Origin: Climacium dendroides
Taxonomy: Eukaryota > Streptophyta > Bryopsida > Hypnales > Climaciaceae
NCBI GenBank assembly: GCA_950106755.1
Contig: OX467082.1
Location: 28,024,001 to 28,088,000, forward strand
Direction of reading: 5' to 3'
Length of the DNA stretch: 64,000 bases
Shown here: in pieces, positions 1-12,003 of the stretch
Position numbering within the stretch: position 1 is the first letter of the stretch
Layout of the letters: each line of letters opens with the position of its first letter
Notes under the pieces: model-generated
Database searches by the model: none
What the model was told of the DNA's origin: nothing
Seen by the model: only the letters and a program-made list of their open reading frames with translations
Translations under genes and position numbers: made by a program

Positions 1-1218
1 GCGGTGGTAGGACACTAACGCCATCATCAGGTTGGCTGGAATTTGCTTTCCGGTCTCCATCACCTTTTCGTCAAACAACATTGCTTTGTTGATAACTTCG
101 CCCTGATTATCGATGAACTCCCGGATCACCTAAAGGTTCTTTGCGGCTGTTTTGGAGAATTTCCTCTGCTGATCCATTTCTTCTCTCTTCTCCTCCAATT
201 CCCTCGTGAGCTGGTCCACCTTACTCGTGGCTTCGCTCAGCTCTTTCTTCACCGCCTTCTTCATCTTCCGGTCCAGTTGGGAAACGAGCTGCTGCGGCTG
301 ACTGATCTTTAGCAGCTGACATAGTTCTTGAATGGTCTCTTGGTTCTTCCCATACTAGACCCGGAACTCACTGAGTTCCCTCACAATCCGACCTAGGGGA
401 TCCTGGTTCCAGACCGGATCGACTCCCTTACTACCCTCTCCTATTTCTGAGTCTTTCTCCTTCCGGTCTTGCCTCCTCCCCTGAGACTTAGCTTCCTCGA
501 CCAATATAGTGTCTGCCTCTGAATCTTCCTCTTCCTGCCCGGCTTCCTCATCCGAGTCTTCTATCTCGAATTCTGACATGGCTTTGGCCGTATTGTATGA
601 ATCTAACTCTCTATTTGTAAGCCAGCCATGTGCTTGATACAAGTGGTAGAGAAAAGGGGTTATAGGGGAAGGCTTAGACTTCCCTATACCTCCTACCAAT
701 CTCTTGATTTGATCTCTCATCACTACGCCCCAATCTACTTTCCGGTCACCCGACAGTGCACCGAAAATAGTGTTCGCTAGGGTGACCGTAATCCTGTTTG
801 GTCGCTCTGGACTAAGGATGGCTGTTAGATACTTTATTAAACGTTTCTCCCTACCATTTATGCACTCTGCCACAGGGAAACCATCCTTCTTCGTTGGGGG
901 ATTCTGGAACTTACCCACGTAGAAGCAATCCGTCCGGGAAGCCGGTCTCTTGTCCGTCTTCTTAAAATCGTACGTCTCCCTCCACAGCGTTGGAGTCCAG
1001 TCTTCGGGCCGGCTCCTCGACGTCCCCTTCCACTTCCTTAGCGGTGCGCCGATTACCTCCCTCACAATCTCCTCATCTTTCAAATTCCATGGCCGGGCTA
1101 GAAATCCCTCACACCCCATCTGCCAGAGGTCTTCTTCTAGCTCCGCTTTCTCTCGTGGATCTGCTGGTACCACCGGCTTCACCATGCGCAAGGATACAAC
1201 TACCTTTTCTCTCACCAT
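1..1218 (-). pseudogene. Gamma-1 LTR-encoded protein, partial, with nonsense codons
   Basis: I chose the ATG at 1218 because the residues after it (MVREKVVVS) align with the start of the delta protein. The N-terminal module (about residues 1-230) has MGCEGFLARPWNLKDE, then DWTPTLWRETYDF, GKFQNPPTKKDGF and a TLANTIFGALSGDRKVDW segment, the same order as in alpha, beta and delta. An acidic linker rich in D/E follows. The frame meets TAG at 355-357 but continues in the same frame to the window edge, with a second TAG near 130, as a predicted coiled coil (KKAVKKELSEATSKVDQL). It ends at the edge just after an INKAMLFDEK motif matching the NKARLFE signature of the other families. Function unknown. 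The N-terminal module resembles in general layout the 'putative plant transposon protein' domain (PF20167) of Athila/Tat-type elements; this is inference. Confidence 0.65.
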
Positions 1219-1450
1219 CGTAGGCTGTTCTCTCAAACCCTCTCAGTGACCGGAATCACTCTTTGGAGTCTCACAACCACTCGCACTCTAGTCTTCCTAT
1301 CCCGCTCAAGGACCCTCCTCAAGAGTCGCCTCACCAGTACACTTCTAACTCTACCCTCATACGTGAACTTCTAAGTGAACTCTCCTCTCGAGACCCATCT
1401 GTCCTTAATCCGGTTCGTAAACTAAGCCCGTAACTTCTTCTCTTTGGCTG

Positions 1451-1459
1451 ATATATAAG
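1451..1459 (-). promoter_or_regulatory. Putative TATA box of gamma-1
   Basis: The minus strand reads ACTTATATATCAGCC. The corresponding position of gamma-2 (46641-46650) reads GTCTTTATAGGTCAGCC, so the site and its GTCAGCC-like downstream context are kept. It lies about 230 bp upstream of the first ATG. Predicted only; no transcript data. Confidence 0.4.
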
Positions 1460-1942
1460 TACACCTCGAATGCTCCTCACCAATCTCTTCTCAAGGTAGT
1501 TTCCCCACAAAAGGAGGTCTCAGCCACCTGCCCCTCCTATTTCTAGGCCTTCACTCACCCGAGCCGTTACAGGTGACCGTTTTCCTTAAAATAGACTTGC
1601 TCTCAAGTGTGGTCTAGAACTAGGTAGGCACCCGTTACACCCGGATTGCTTGTCTTTCGTTTCCGGTCTCCGGTCTTTTATTTTCTTCCGGTTTCCGGTT
1701 TCTAATAAAAATCACTCTAACCTACTCCTGACCTATCTATGTCGTTTCCGGCCTTTCGGTTTCTGGTTTCTGGTTACTTCTGTTAACACTATTATCTATT
1801 CTAAAGTAACCCTATTCCGGTATTCGGTTCCTAACTACTTACGGTCTACTTTTCTAACAAAAAACAAAAAAATAGGGAGTAAAAAGCTCTATTCCCCTTA
1901 TTTCTCTTCTAAACCTAAAGACTGGATTCCCGTGCTCCCACA

Positions 1943-2937
1943 GTAGTTCCGGAGATTCCGACAGAAGATCGGTTGGGGCGCCTGCGGGAGAACCTCACCA
2001 ACATGGGGTGTAACGGACTCCTGGAGGTGTCGTGGGGGGTCCGTGAGGAGAGTCTGGTGTCTGACATTCTTCGACCGGAAATTGGCATCTTGGATACCAC
2101 CATCCGAGCGAAGCTAGACCTGTGGACGGTGAACACCTGAAGGGCAATCTACAAGTTCCGGGAGGCGCCGAACAAGGTTATGGAGAAAACCAGGAGGTGA
2201 TGGAGGGCGAATTCCGGGTGCCCGCCAACCCGAAGGAAGGTCACCAAGTTTCCGACCTGGTGAATCCGGAATATCGGGATGTGATAGCGTTTCTTAACCC
2301 TATCCTCCATCCCACCAAGCCATGGCAAGTAGTAGCGAAGGTGGCCTCAGGAAAAATGATGATGGATTGGGCGGCCGTCATCCATGAGCTAGTGGTACGT
2401 TCCCTCTGGTCCGGAAAGAAGAGTCAGAGTCCTCTTCCGGCATATCTGTCTCATCTATATGCTCATCACTCTCTGCTCAAAGCCAACGAGGAGAGTGCGT
2501 ATCAAGACATAGTCCAGCTCCAGCAGTACGGGGGAGAAGAGCCCTCGCCTCGAGACGGATCGGACGATGAGGAGACAGAGGACGAGTAGTCGTCCTCTCC
2601 TCTAAAGAAGAGGAAAAGGCGGAATAGGACGCCGCCGGGGAATCCGTCAGAGGAGCCTCCCGCACCGGAGCCACAAGAAGAAGTTCAGGAGCAGAAGACG
2701 GATACCGGACCAACTCCGGAAGACATCCAATCTTCCATGCAACTGGTGGGGCCGGTACGACCGCACACTGTGGCCACTCCGGACAAGGCCGGACCCTCCC
2801 GAACTAGGAGGATAGAGATAGAGGAGGGAGATCGGACCACCATGCGACTGGAAGGGATGCCTTTAGAAGACATCCAGGAGATGGCTCAGCACCTGGTGTG
2901 GCGAGTGGATGACCTCACCCAGATCTGCGAGAACTAC
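1943..2937 (+). pseudogene. Alpha-a LTR-encoded protein, first segment (5' truncated)
   Basis: The segment begins inside the alpha frame (VVPEIPTED..., then LTNMGCNGLLEVSWGVREE), cut on the left by gamma-1. The module continues with WTVNT, a TGA in place of the Trp codon of WRA, and frameshifts near 2190-2330. It then runs in frame through QYGGEEPSPRDGSDDEETEDE, a TAG, and a K/R-rich linker to TTMRLEGMPLEDIQEMAQHLVW at about 2840-2905. The frame breaks off at 2940 where CACTA-1 is inserted, and resumes at 14638. Closest relative in the window is alpha-b (15513-38620). Non-functional as it stands. Confidence 0.75.
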
Positions 2938-2940
2938 GAT
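2938..2940 (+). repeat. Target site duplication GAT (left) of CACTA-1
   Basis: GAT occurs immediately before CACTATAAGAAAA at 2941 and immediately after TTTTCTTATAGTG at 14637 (14638-14640). A 3-bp duplication is diagnostic of CACTA transposons. Confidence 0.9.
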
Positions 2941-3404
2941 CACTATAAGAAAACTGCATTTTTGGTGCTGTTTTCAAAAAACGTGTCGTGTTTTCAAAAA
3001 CGTGCCTGCGTTGGCTGCTGATCAATTTGGGCATTGCAAATTTTATCGGATGTCAAAAAAAACAAGCTATGTTTTTGGAAAGACGCGTTATGTTTCTTTG
3101 AAAATGCGTTCATGTCAGCAAAAACGCGACGATAGAAATTGACGTTACGAAAAACATGTTGAAATTTTTTTTGACGTCAAATAAAACAACGGAAGTCCAC
3201 GTCAGCAACTGCGTCTACTTTCACTGCGGGTACATACAGTCCAGTCACTGCTACCCAAGGTAAAATGCAGCCTAGAGGGTAAAAACGTAGGGATGGATAG
3301 GTACTTCCATGTGCTTCCAAAAAAAAGGCTTGGATGGATGTTCTTGTGGTGGATGATAGTGTATTTTCAGTGAGCATTTCTTAGCATTCTAATGAGGTCA
3401 TTTC

Positions 3405-4437
3405 ATGTACTCAATGAGTGTATTGAATGAAAGCATGGCCTATTTATCAAACTTCATTGCTCCAACATGAGGGAAAAAATGAAAAAAATATCTAACAACC
3501 TCTAAAATGAGCGTATTGAATGAAAGCATGGCCTAATTATCAAACTTCATTACTCCAACATGAGGGAAAAAATGGAAAAAACAGCTAATAACCTCTAAAA
3601 TGAGCGTATTGAATGAAAGCATGGCCTAATTATCAAACTTCATTGCTCCAGCATGAGGAGAAAAATGGAAAACACATCTAACAACCTAGAAAATGCGCGA
3701 TTTGAATGAAAGCATGGCCTAATTATCAAACTTCATTGCTCCAACATGAGGAAAAAAATGGAAAACACATCTAACATCCTCTAAAATGAGCGATTTGAAT
3801 GAAAGCATGGCCTAATTATCAAACTTCATTGCTCCAACATGAGGGAAAAAATGGAAAAAATATCTAACAACCTCTAAAATGAGGGATTTGAATGAAAGCG
3901 TGGCCTAATTATCAAATTTCATTGCTCCAACATGAGGGAAAAAATGAAAAAAATATCTAACAACCTCTAAAATGAGCGTATTGAATGAAAGCATGGCCTA
4001 ATTATCAAACTTCATTGCTCCAACATGAGGGAAAAAATGGAAAAAACATCTAACAACCTCTAAAATGAGCGTATTGAATAAAAGCATGGCCTAATTATCA
4101 AACTTCATTGCTCCAATATGAGGAGAAAAATGGAAAAAACATCTAACAACCTCTAAAATGAGCATATTGAATGAAAGCATGGCCTACTTATCAAACTTCA
4201 TTGCTCCAACATGAAGAGAAAAATGGAAAACACATCTAACATCCTCTAAAATGAGTGACAGCATGGCCTCATTATTAAATTTCATTGCTCCAACATGAGG
4301 AAAAAAATGGAAAAAAAATCTACCAACCTACAAAATGAGCGTATTGAATGAAAGTACGGCCTACTTATCAAATGTCATTGCTCCAACATGACGATAAAAA
4401 TGGAAAAAACATCAAACAATCTATAAAATGAGCGGAA
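3405..4437 (+). repeat. Tandem array, 92-93 bp unit, about 11 copies
   Basis: The phrase AAGCATGGCCTAATTATCAA recurs at about 3431, 3523, 3616, 3709, 3801, 3894, 3987, 4080, 4172 and 4350, with a shortened unit near 4258. Each unit also carries CATTGCTCCAACATGAGG, an A-rich run and CTAACAACCTCTAAAATGAGCG. Copies differ by a few substitutions each. The array is inside CACTA-1, some 460 bp from its left end, outside the transposase gene. No coding potential. Confidence 0.9.
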
Positions 4438-5129
4438 AAATTATCTAAGAAGTTAGAAATCCCGGGTAGCCAACTTCTATTTTATATGGCCGTCACTATA
4501 TTCACTTATAATGCACTTTGGTCCACTCTCAAGGAATATAATTTGTTTACATGAAAAAAGCTCCTATGCACCCTTCAACAAGGAATGCAAATATGTAATT
4601 ATATTCATGAAACAAATGATTCTGAAAACAATAATAGCATTAAAGAACTAATTACATGAACTTTTTCAATACATGTATCATAGACCAAACTACCAAATTT
4701 TGAGGTGTTTTCAAATAAAAATTTATTTTTAATAGGAGGTTCCATTTTGTATGGAATTTTAAAAATACGACATTAGTGTTCGATTTCTTCATATACATTG
4801 TCAGGTTTTTTTTCTAATATATTTGCAACCAAACTTCCTCTATATTTTTTTAAGATAATTTGATCTTCACCTACCTTTGTGGTCCTCATGATTTGATATA
4901 AATTTTACAAAAGCCACCGTCTTAGCAATTTTAATGCCGATGATTCTTGTGTATAATATAATAGTTGTAAACTTGGAATTTCATTACAACATCACTATTT
5001 GAGCATTATTTATTTGTGCTTTCAATTATTATTTTTTTGAATGACATTTCTAATAACTAGCATTCTCTCTCAAAATTTGCAATAAATCTCAATATAACAG
5101 ATATGGCCTGACTTCTTTTTTCTTGTTAC

Positions 5130-6400
5130 TATGTCATTCCTTTTCCAAAGTGAACCTTCCATAAGTTTCATTTGCCTATTACTTTCCTTCAACTATTTGT
5201 TCCCTTCACCTATTAGTCTGCTTCACGTATTGTACTCTTCTACCTCAATTTTTCTTCACCTTGTTTTGGCTCACCCTTTTATTCTCTTATTTAACCTCTT
5301 TTTCTCTTTCACCTCTTTTTATTCTTTATGTTTTTATCCCTTAAACCCTTTGTTTACCTTTTTTCGCCTTCAACTATTTGTATTGATCTCTAATTTTTTT
5401 TTCCTTTCCCAATTTCAATTTGTACCATATGCTAGAATTTAAACTTCGTTGTTCCTTCATGTACATTTTTTAAAATATTATTTTGTCCTTCACCTTTTTG
5501 GCATCTTTTTTTGCCATCACAAACAAGATTCTTCATCTTTTTTTTTGGAACTAATATACTTTGACTATTCTTGTCCATCCTGTAATTTTCCGCTTCCTTG
5601 TTACCTTCTTCTATGTAACCATTCTTTTCTTTATCCCATGTGCTTGTTTTCCTTTTTTTTTCCTATCTTCTTGGTTCCTATCTTATATTTTTTCCACTAT
5701 TTTAGTCTATTTAATCATTTTTTTCTTTGTCCCATGTCTTCTTGGTTCTTATAATGTTTTCCCTAATGTAGTCCCCTATTTCTTTGGTTTTCCTCATATA
5801 TCCCCCTTTTTCTTTTTTTTCCTTTCTCATTTTTTTCCTCTCATTTTTTTCCCTTCCTCATTGTTTTTTCCTTTCTCATTTTTTTTCCCTTTCTCTTTTC
5901 TCATTTTTTTTTCCTTTCTCCTTTCTGCTTTTTTTTTTCTTCCCCCATATTGTCCCCTTTTTTCTGCGCTTTTTTTTATCCTTCCCCCATTTTTTTTTCT
6001 ATTGTTTTGGCTATGTTTTCACCTTCTTTCATTTTTTTCCTTGTTTTTTTGGGGGGAATTTCTTTTCCTTCCCCCATTTTTTTCCCTATTCTTTTTTCTA
6101 TTCTTTTCCTATTTTTTTTGGATTTCCAAATTCTTTATTTTTATATATGTATTTTTTTTAAAGTGTTCCTATATTTCTGATTAGTGTAAGTAGCTTCTTT
6201 ATCTATTTTTTTGGATCACCTCCTCTATTCCTTCAAATATGTCATTCCTCTACCTACTTCATTTTTTCACCTACACAATACGTTCACCATTGTTCTTCCT
6301 GAACCTCATATTCCCCTTTTCATCTTAGTTTCCTATACCTTTTTCTTCCTTCATTTTATTTTTCCTATCCCATTTCAATGGCATTTCGTTGAAGCTCGAA
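5130..6400 (+). repeat. Long polypyrimidine (T/C) tract
   Basis: The plus strand is strongly biased to T and C, most extremely at about 5740-6160, where runs of T alternate with CCC and CCTTCC. Open frames here translate to Phe/Leu/Ser/Pro-only strings and are composition artefacts. It lies downstream of the TNP2 gene of CACTA-1, which reads toward it on the minus strand, so its transcript would be purine-rich there. Confidence 0.85.
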
Positions 6401-6890
6401 TTTGAATTGAATCATACATATTCCTTCCTCTTCTTTAGCAGACATGTCAATTCAAGAAAAAAACTATAAAATAGAATGTGATCATGCGTGCAAAATTCTG
6501 ACATTAAATTATGCAAAAGCCTTTCCCTAACTATGAAGGGTACATGTTCTCTGTTGTCAATGCACATGTCATACTTGATGTTCAATAAAATGTCTGAACA
6601 CATTCTATTCATGTCACAGAGGACATCAAAGAGAACATTGTTACCACTGACGCAGTGTCGATGTTGACTACAATGTTCTTGAAACGCATTATGTCACTCT
6701 TCAGCTCCCACCTCTTGCTGTTCAGCTTCTTCTGTTGCTAAGGGGACAAAGGCACCACCATCTGCTGCTACTGCTCATATGGGCTCTAAGTCAAGCTCCA
6801 CTGGTTGCAAACCAGCGAAGTCTGAGTCCTTCCCTACATCTATCACGCTAGGAATTGACTACTGCACGTGCAGCTACCCACGTCTACCCC

Positions 6891-9800
6891 TCACGTCTGT
6901 GTGGCAAACAATCTTCCAACCCTGTCTCTGTGGATCGTCGGAAAAAAAAACTTGTTGGCAATGCAACGGAAATGCAAAAGAATCTGCGTGGACTTGGCCA
7001 TCCAAGCGGTTGAAGTTTGCCTCGGTGAAGCCATATCGGTCTCAGGAAATGTTAGGGAAGCGAGGATCCTGTGTTTCTCAAATCCAATCACATATGAGGA
7101 CAATGGTGCAATGATTCCTGTAGTCTAACTCCAAAATCTCTTCAATGTAGCCCACATTCTCTGTGGTTCTCTCTATGGGTTGGCCATTGCAAAGCCCCCA
7201 TCGAAGTTGTTGAATGAAGGATGCCACCACACATGAATCACGAGTGACAAGTCCAGCCTCTGCGCTACATACACGCAAATGCATCCCGAAGGCATACATT
7301 TGTCGGTGTGAAGTAGCGAAGCGCTCCGGAGGTTGGCTGTACTGCAGAATATCTACATCGACATCCTCACCCGCACCTATTAGACTTGTTACCTTCGTTG
7401 TCAACCAAGTTGCAAAAGTCGGCAAGTCCTGCAATTCGCTTGGATAACGCATAGCCAATGACGGCCACCGACGTCGGAAGTTTCTTCGAAAGGCCTCCCT
7501 TTCTTGCCATCTTTGTGCTCTTGCTGCAATGTACTCCCTGCAAGACATTGTATGCTCGGTTAGTGACACATGGGCAAAGCATGTGGAGCATGCATCCATT
7601 GGAATTACCATTTCCACCCACAGCCATGTTTGTATTAGTGTATTGCAGTACAGAGGCGTCACAGAACATGTCATCACAAGTGTCACAGATGATGTCTGCT
7701 GTGACATGATTGGTGACAAAAGATTGTGACATTTTTTCTTTCCTTCACAGAATGCAACATTTTTTCTTTCCTTCACAGAATGCAACATTTGACAGGACCA
7801 ACAAGCTAACATGTCACGACTGCCAAAAACAAAATCTGCACTCATGTTTCAATCATTTCAGGTGGCTAAGCGAAATCATACACATCCACAAAGCAATCAT
7901 TACACTCACTGGCGCCATTCCTCCAAGCATGATGCGTTGTCTAACACAAAGGCATGTGCATGGTTGCGAAACCAATCCGACATTTTCCGCTTCCGCTTGT
8001 TGTTTGAATGCAAAATTTCATCATTCATGGTTGCATCTTCATCAGGGTCCCAAACGCGATGGTCAGTTCCTCTATATTGTCGCATGTACTCTGTACAAAA
8101 ACCAAGAGTGTCCTCCATTCGGTAGCCTTCTGCAATGCTACCCTCCGGATGGGCTAATGTTCTTACATAATCTTTCAATGTCTTCATGTAACGCTCAATA
8201 GGATACATCCACCTGCAATGGACTGGACCACATTTGAACAATTGTTCTACTAGATGCACAGGTAGATGAGTCATCACATTCAAAAATGTAGTTGGAAACT
8301 CCTTTTCCAAAACGCAAGTGGCCATCACATCGTCCCGCATCATGTCCTCCTCGTCTGCTTGGCGTACCTCTTTAGCACACAATCGCTGAAAAACTCGGCT
8401 CATTTTAATTATAGCCAATCGCATTGTTTCATCCAATACACTGCGAACTGCAAGGGGAAAGACCTGATGCACATGTTCCAAAAAGGCACGAACAGGAGTT
8501 CAGTATGGTGACTGAAACTGTACATATTATGCTCGAGCAATCTCAGAAGCCAGTAGCCCTTGTTGTCTACGACTTAGAAAGCCTACAACTGATCACACAT
8601 GTCTTGTGAGACGTCTAATAAGATAATTGCGCATGCCAAATTCAACATTACTTCAAAAAATTGACATGAAATTGAACATGACAATGTCATTTCATATGTC
8701 CAAGTGAACATCATGCATTCCTTCCCATTTCAGAGTTTCATATCGCCATTCAATAGGGACCAATTTCTGAAAGATGATATAGGGGGAGGTAATGTCATCT
8801 ACCTGTTGCATGAGGACATGATAATCGTGTGTTTTCATGTACTGCAATTTACCATCCACCAACCGTTTGTGAATGCTTCCAACATAGTTAGAAGGAGTTC
8901 TTAAATTTGAAACAATTGCTGTGAACTCCCGTCGTTCATGTGGTTGCAACACAAATGGAGCATGTGGCATATAGTATGCATCTTGTTGGCGGCGTGGAGC
9001 TTGTAGCCAAATCTCTTCACGAATGCCTAGCTCTTCAGCATCTACCCGACTTCCTGGGCTATCATTCATGCCAAGTAGCGTCTTCATAATGCTTTCACAT
9101 AGGTTTTTTTCGCAGTGCATGGGATCTAGAATGTGGCGTTCTAGCAAATGCTGCACCCACAATGAAGGCAAGCCTTAGTAATCATGAGTTACATTTTGAA
9201 TTCCTTATAGACCCCTTCCACGTAAAAAAAGGTTGAAGTGAAATACTAATTCTGTCAACATTTGTGTTAGCCAAAGCAATGACAGAAATCAAAACACGTA
9301 GAGTGAATATGTTCAAATGGTCATGTGTAGGCAGAGCATTTAACACTGACTGTGCACATGAAGAATTGTTGCGGCATTGGAAAATACTGAACATGCCTAG
9401 TCCAACGTCTTCATGTACGTGTGGGCAAGAGGGCATGTCCAGCCTGACGTCCAAAAAATACAGAGATGTACATACAGTGATAGGTTTGAGACATCTGACC
9501 TCCCAATAGTGAAGCTCATATAAGGCACTGAGACGCTTCACCTCCGTTTCGTGCACTGGATCATTAGGTCCGTTTTCCTTTCCTCCAAGGTCCAAATAAG
9601 ATTGTCGCCATGCCGCATATCGGATGACATCTTGCCCTGACATGATCCTTGGCTTTCCACGATGCTCACTTTTGCCGTTGAATCTTCTATTGCGCCGATA
9701 AGGATGGTGGCGAGGTAAATAGCGGCGGATGCCACCGTATACTATCTTTGAGCCCTTCGTATGTCCATTTTGAAGTAGATCGCCGGTCTTCGCCATTCGT

Positions 9801-11302
9801 GCATCAGTATCAGGTCCACAACTAGGACAGCCCTTGTAACCCTTGCAACAAAGCCCAGAAATGAGTCCATAAGTTGGAAAATCAGAAATAGTCCATAGTA
9901 ACAATGCACGTAACTGGAAAGCGCGACTCCCTTCCAGTTGGGAGAAATCAAGTGCTGGAACACCTTGCCATAGCTCATGCAACTCCTTCAAGAGGGGCCG
10001 CAAGAAAATATCAATATTGTTTGATGTTGGTGACTTTTTTCCTGAAATCAATATGCACAAGGAAATGAAGAATTTCTTGGTGACAAACCAAGGCTCCAAG
10101 TTGTATATTAAGACCAATACAGGCCAAGTGGACCAATTAGTGTTGCTTAACTTGAAAGGATTAACACCATCCAAAGCTAAACCAAGCCGCATGTTGCGAA
10201 TGTCTGATCCAAAGTTGCCAAATGCGATGTTTGTCTCGACGTGTTTCCAAGCAGGGCTGTCTACTACGGAGCGCATGATGCCATCATTGCTGATGTGTTT
10301 CCTATAGCCTGTTAACATCCGCGCTATCTCAGACGACCTCCACATACGCTTTAGTCTAGGAATGAGGGGAAAGTGCCGAATGACCTTTGATGGAACTGTG
10401 TTTGTTCCATCAACCCAACGGCCCTTACCACACTTGGGACAAGAAGTAAGTCCAACATAATCATCTTCAAAAAGCACACATCCATTAGGGCACGCATGCA
10501 CATTGTTGTAGTGCAAGCCCAACCGCCGAATGCTTGTCCGCGCTTCATAGTGAGTGGCTGGCAACTTGTTCCCCGACGGCAACAAATCCACATGCAAGAA
10601 GCGGAACAACTCATCCGTGAATCTATTGCTTACACGGAACACGGTGCACATGTTCATGATGATGATGGTAGCTGAAACAATGCTGCTCTTTGAACCTGGA
10701 AATAGTGATGTGGTTGCTTCCCGATGTAAGTCTTCCAATCCGTGCATATTGTCATCAACATTTTCTTCTTGGTCAACCTCTTCTTGCAGAGCTTCAGCCT
10801 CTTCATGCAGAGCATCTCCTCTATCCAATGCTTCCATCACCTACCGTTGAACCTCGTGATATTGATCCAAAGGAGGAACACCGTCTTCTTCAATGTCAGG
10901 TGGAATGTCTGCATCAGTGTCTCCAATGTCAGGCATGACATCTGCACCGACATTGTCGATGACGTCATCGTCAAATGCGACGTCCTCCACCCATAGCCCG
11001 CGAGAGGGGTAGCCTTCAGGCGGGTCGCCGCCTAGAAGGGACTCTGTGAGAAATGGATCACACCCCACTGCTGCATGGTGTCGTCGGATGACTTCAATAC
11101 TCTTCCGGCGGCCACCCTTGCAATCTCTACAAGGACACCTATATGAACGTACATTGTTTTCTATTGCCACACGCAGCTCTGTGTGCAATATCAAATCACC
11201 TAGAGGGATGTGCCGTAGGGTATGCCCATCGTCTGTGATTTGTATGGTAGCTTGCCTTCGATGGACATCAACATTGGCCCGGTATGCCATGAATTTAGAC
11301 AA
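6891..11302 (-). pseudogene. CACTA-1 TNP2-type transposase gene (4+ exons, in-frame stop)
   Basis: En/Spm TNP2 transposase, the DDE-type nuclease that cuts CACTA ends. From ATG 11302, residues 1-150 resemble the transposase-associated N-terminal domain (SYRCPCRDCKGGRR). A TAG at 10841-10843 then interrupts an otherwise continuous frame. The catalytic region follows (Transposase_21): a zinc-like CPNGC...CPKC, ALDGVNPFKLSNTNWSTWPV, and HYWE. Introns I infer: 9499-9151 (joins HYWE to HLLERHILDPMHCEKN), 8802-8464 (after DYHVLMQQ), and one beginning near 7905. Exon 3 carries the DUF4218-like part (MTHLPVHLVEQLF, RWMYPIERYMKTLK). The last exon (from about 7770) has FRRNFRRRWPSL and a DUF4216-like end (YIEEILELDYRNH...CDWI), with a frameshift near 7090 into the tail ending at 6891. 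Probably inactive unless the TAG is read through or removed by splicing. Confidence 0.88.
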
Positions 11303-12003
11303 ACTTGCACATGCGTTGGAAGATCATTCACAGAGCTTGCACAACAACTATACACATCCTAAAACAGGAAAATGAACTTCTCATTAGCCTGTTCTGCAAC
11401 AAAACTGCCGATTTTGACGTCATGCATGACGTACGAAACAATAGTATTAGTTCACCCAGACACCTTTACAGACATCTTGGTTGATGTGATTGGGATTACC
11501 AACGTAGGGTTCATGTTCATTGCAACTCTTTAAATATAGCCTGGACAAGAGGGTGATACGTCCCTCTTCCGTAGAAAATGTGAATTTGGAAGGATATTTC
11601 AGTGAAGCTGTCATTGTGCTGTGATCATGTTACCTGGCATTCTTGCCCTTACCAAATGGACTACAGAGGACTTGAATTTTTTTTTTTAGTTTCTGTTGTT
11701 TTTAGTAGTTTCTCTTCATTAGCTTGATTTTTATTTGTAGGACGCGGTTATGGCGGTATGAATACAACGATAGTAAGATATGAGCCTTGTAGTGAACATG
11801 TCATTGAAGATGTCAAACGAGACATCAGAAGTGATAGAGAAATGTACGGACTAAGTCAGTTCATCCCTAAAACACCCTTCCCACGTGTTCGTCGAAGGTC
11901 CTAGAAGAACGGAGCTGCATAGGGAAGCCCAAGTCATTGCAAAGATTGTATGCAAGCTTCACTAGCGTTTGATTTTAGAGTTATAGAAAGAGAACATACC
12001 ACA

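Larger units (their letters stand above)
1..1942 (-). mobile_element. Gamma-1 LTR unit, partial (runs off left edge)
   Basis: Read on the minus strand, this unit starts at 1942 with TGTGGGAGCACGGGAATCC. The same start is seen at 47125 in gamma-2, with close similarity over the next 300 bases or so (1645-1942 against about 46830-47125). A TATA-like stretch lies near 1451-1459 on the minus strand, about 490 bp in, and a long reading frame follows. The right border abuts the interior of an alpha-family frame, so this unit was inserted into alpha-a. The 3' end, target duplication partner and any primer-binding site are outside the window. Calling it an LTR rests on its similarity to gamma-2, which has defined ends and a target duplication. 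Confidence 0.7.

Noticed and set aside
950..1249. Plus-strand frames opposite gamma-1
   Set aside because: Antisense shadows of the conserved minus-strand LTR protein.
3405..4437. Regularly spaced repeats considered as a CRISPR array
   Set aside because: Units are contiguous 92-bp tandem copies without unique spacers, in a plant transposon.
5561..6184. 207-codon open frame rich in Phe, Leu and Ser
   Set aside because: It is the translation of the polypyrimidine tract; overlapping frames give equally long strings of the same composition.
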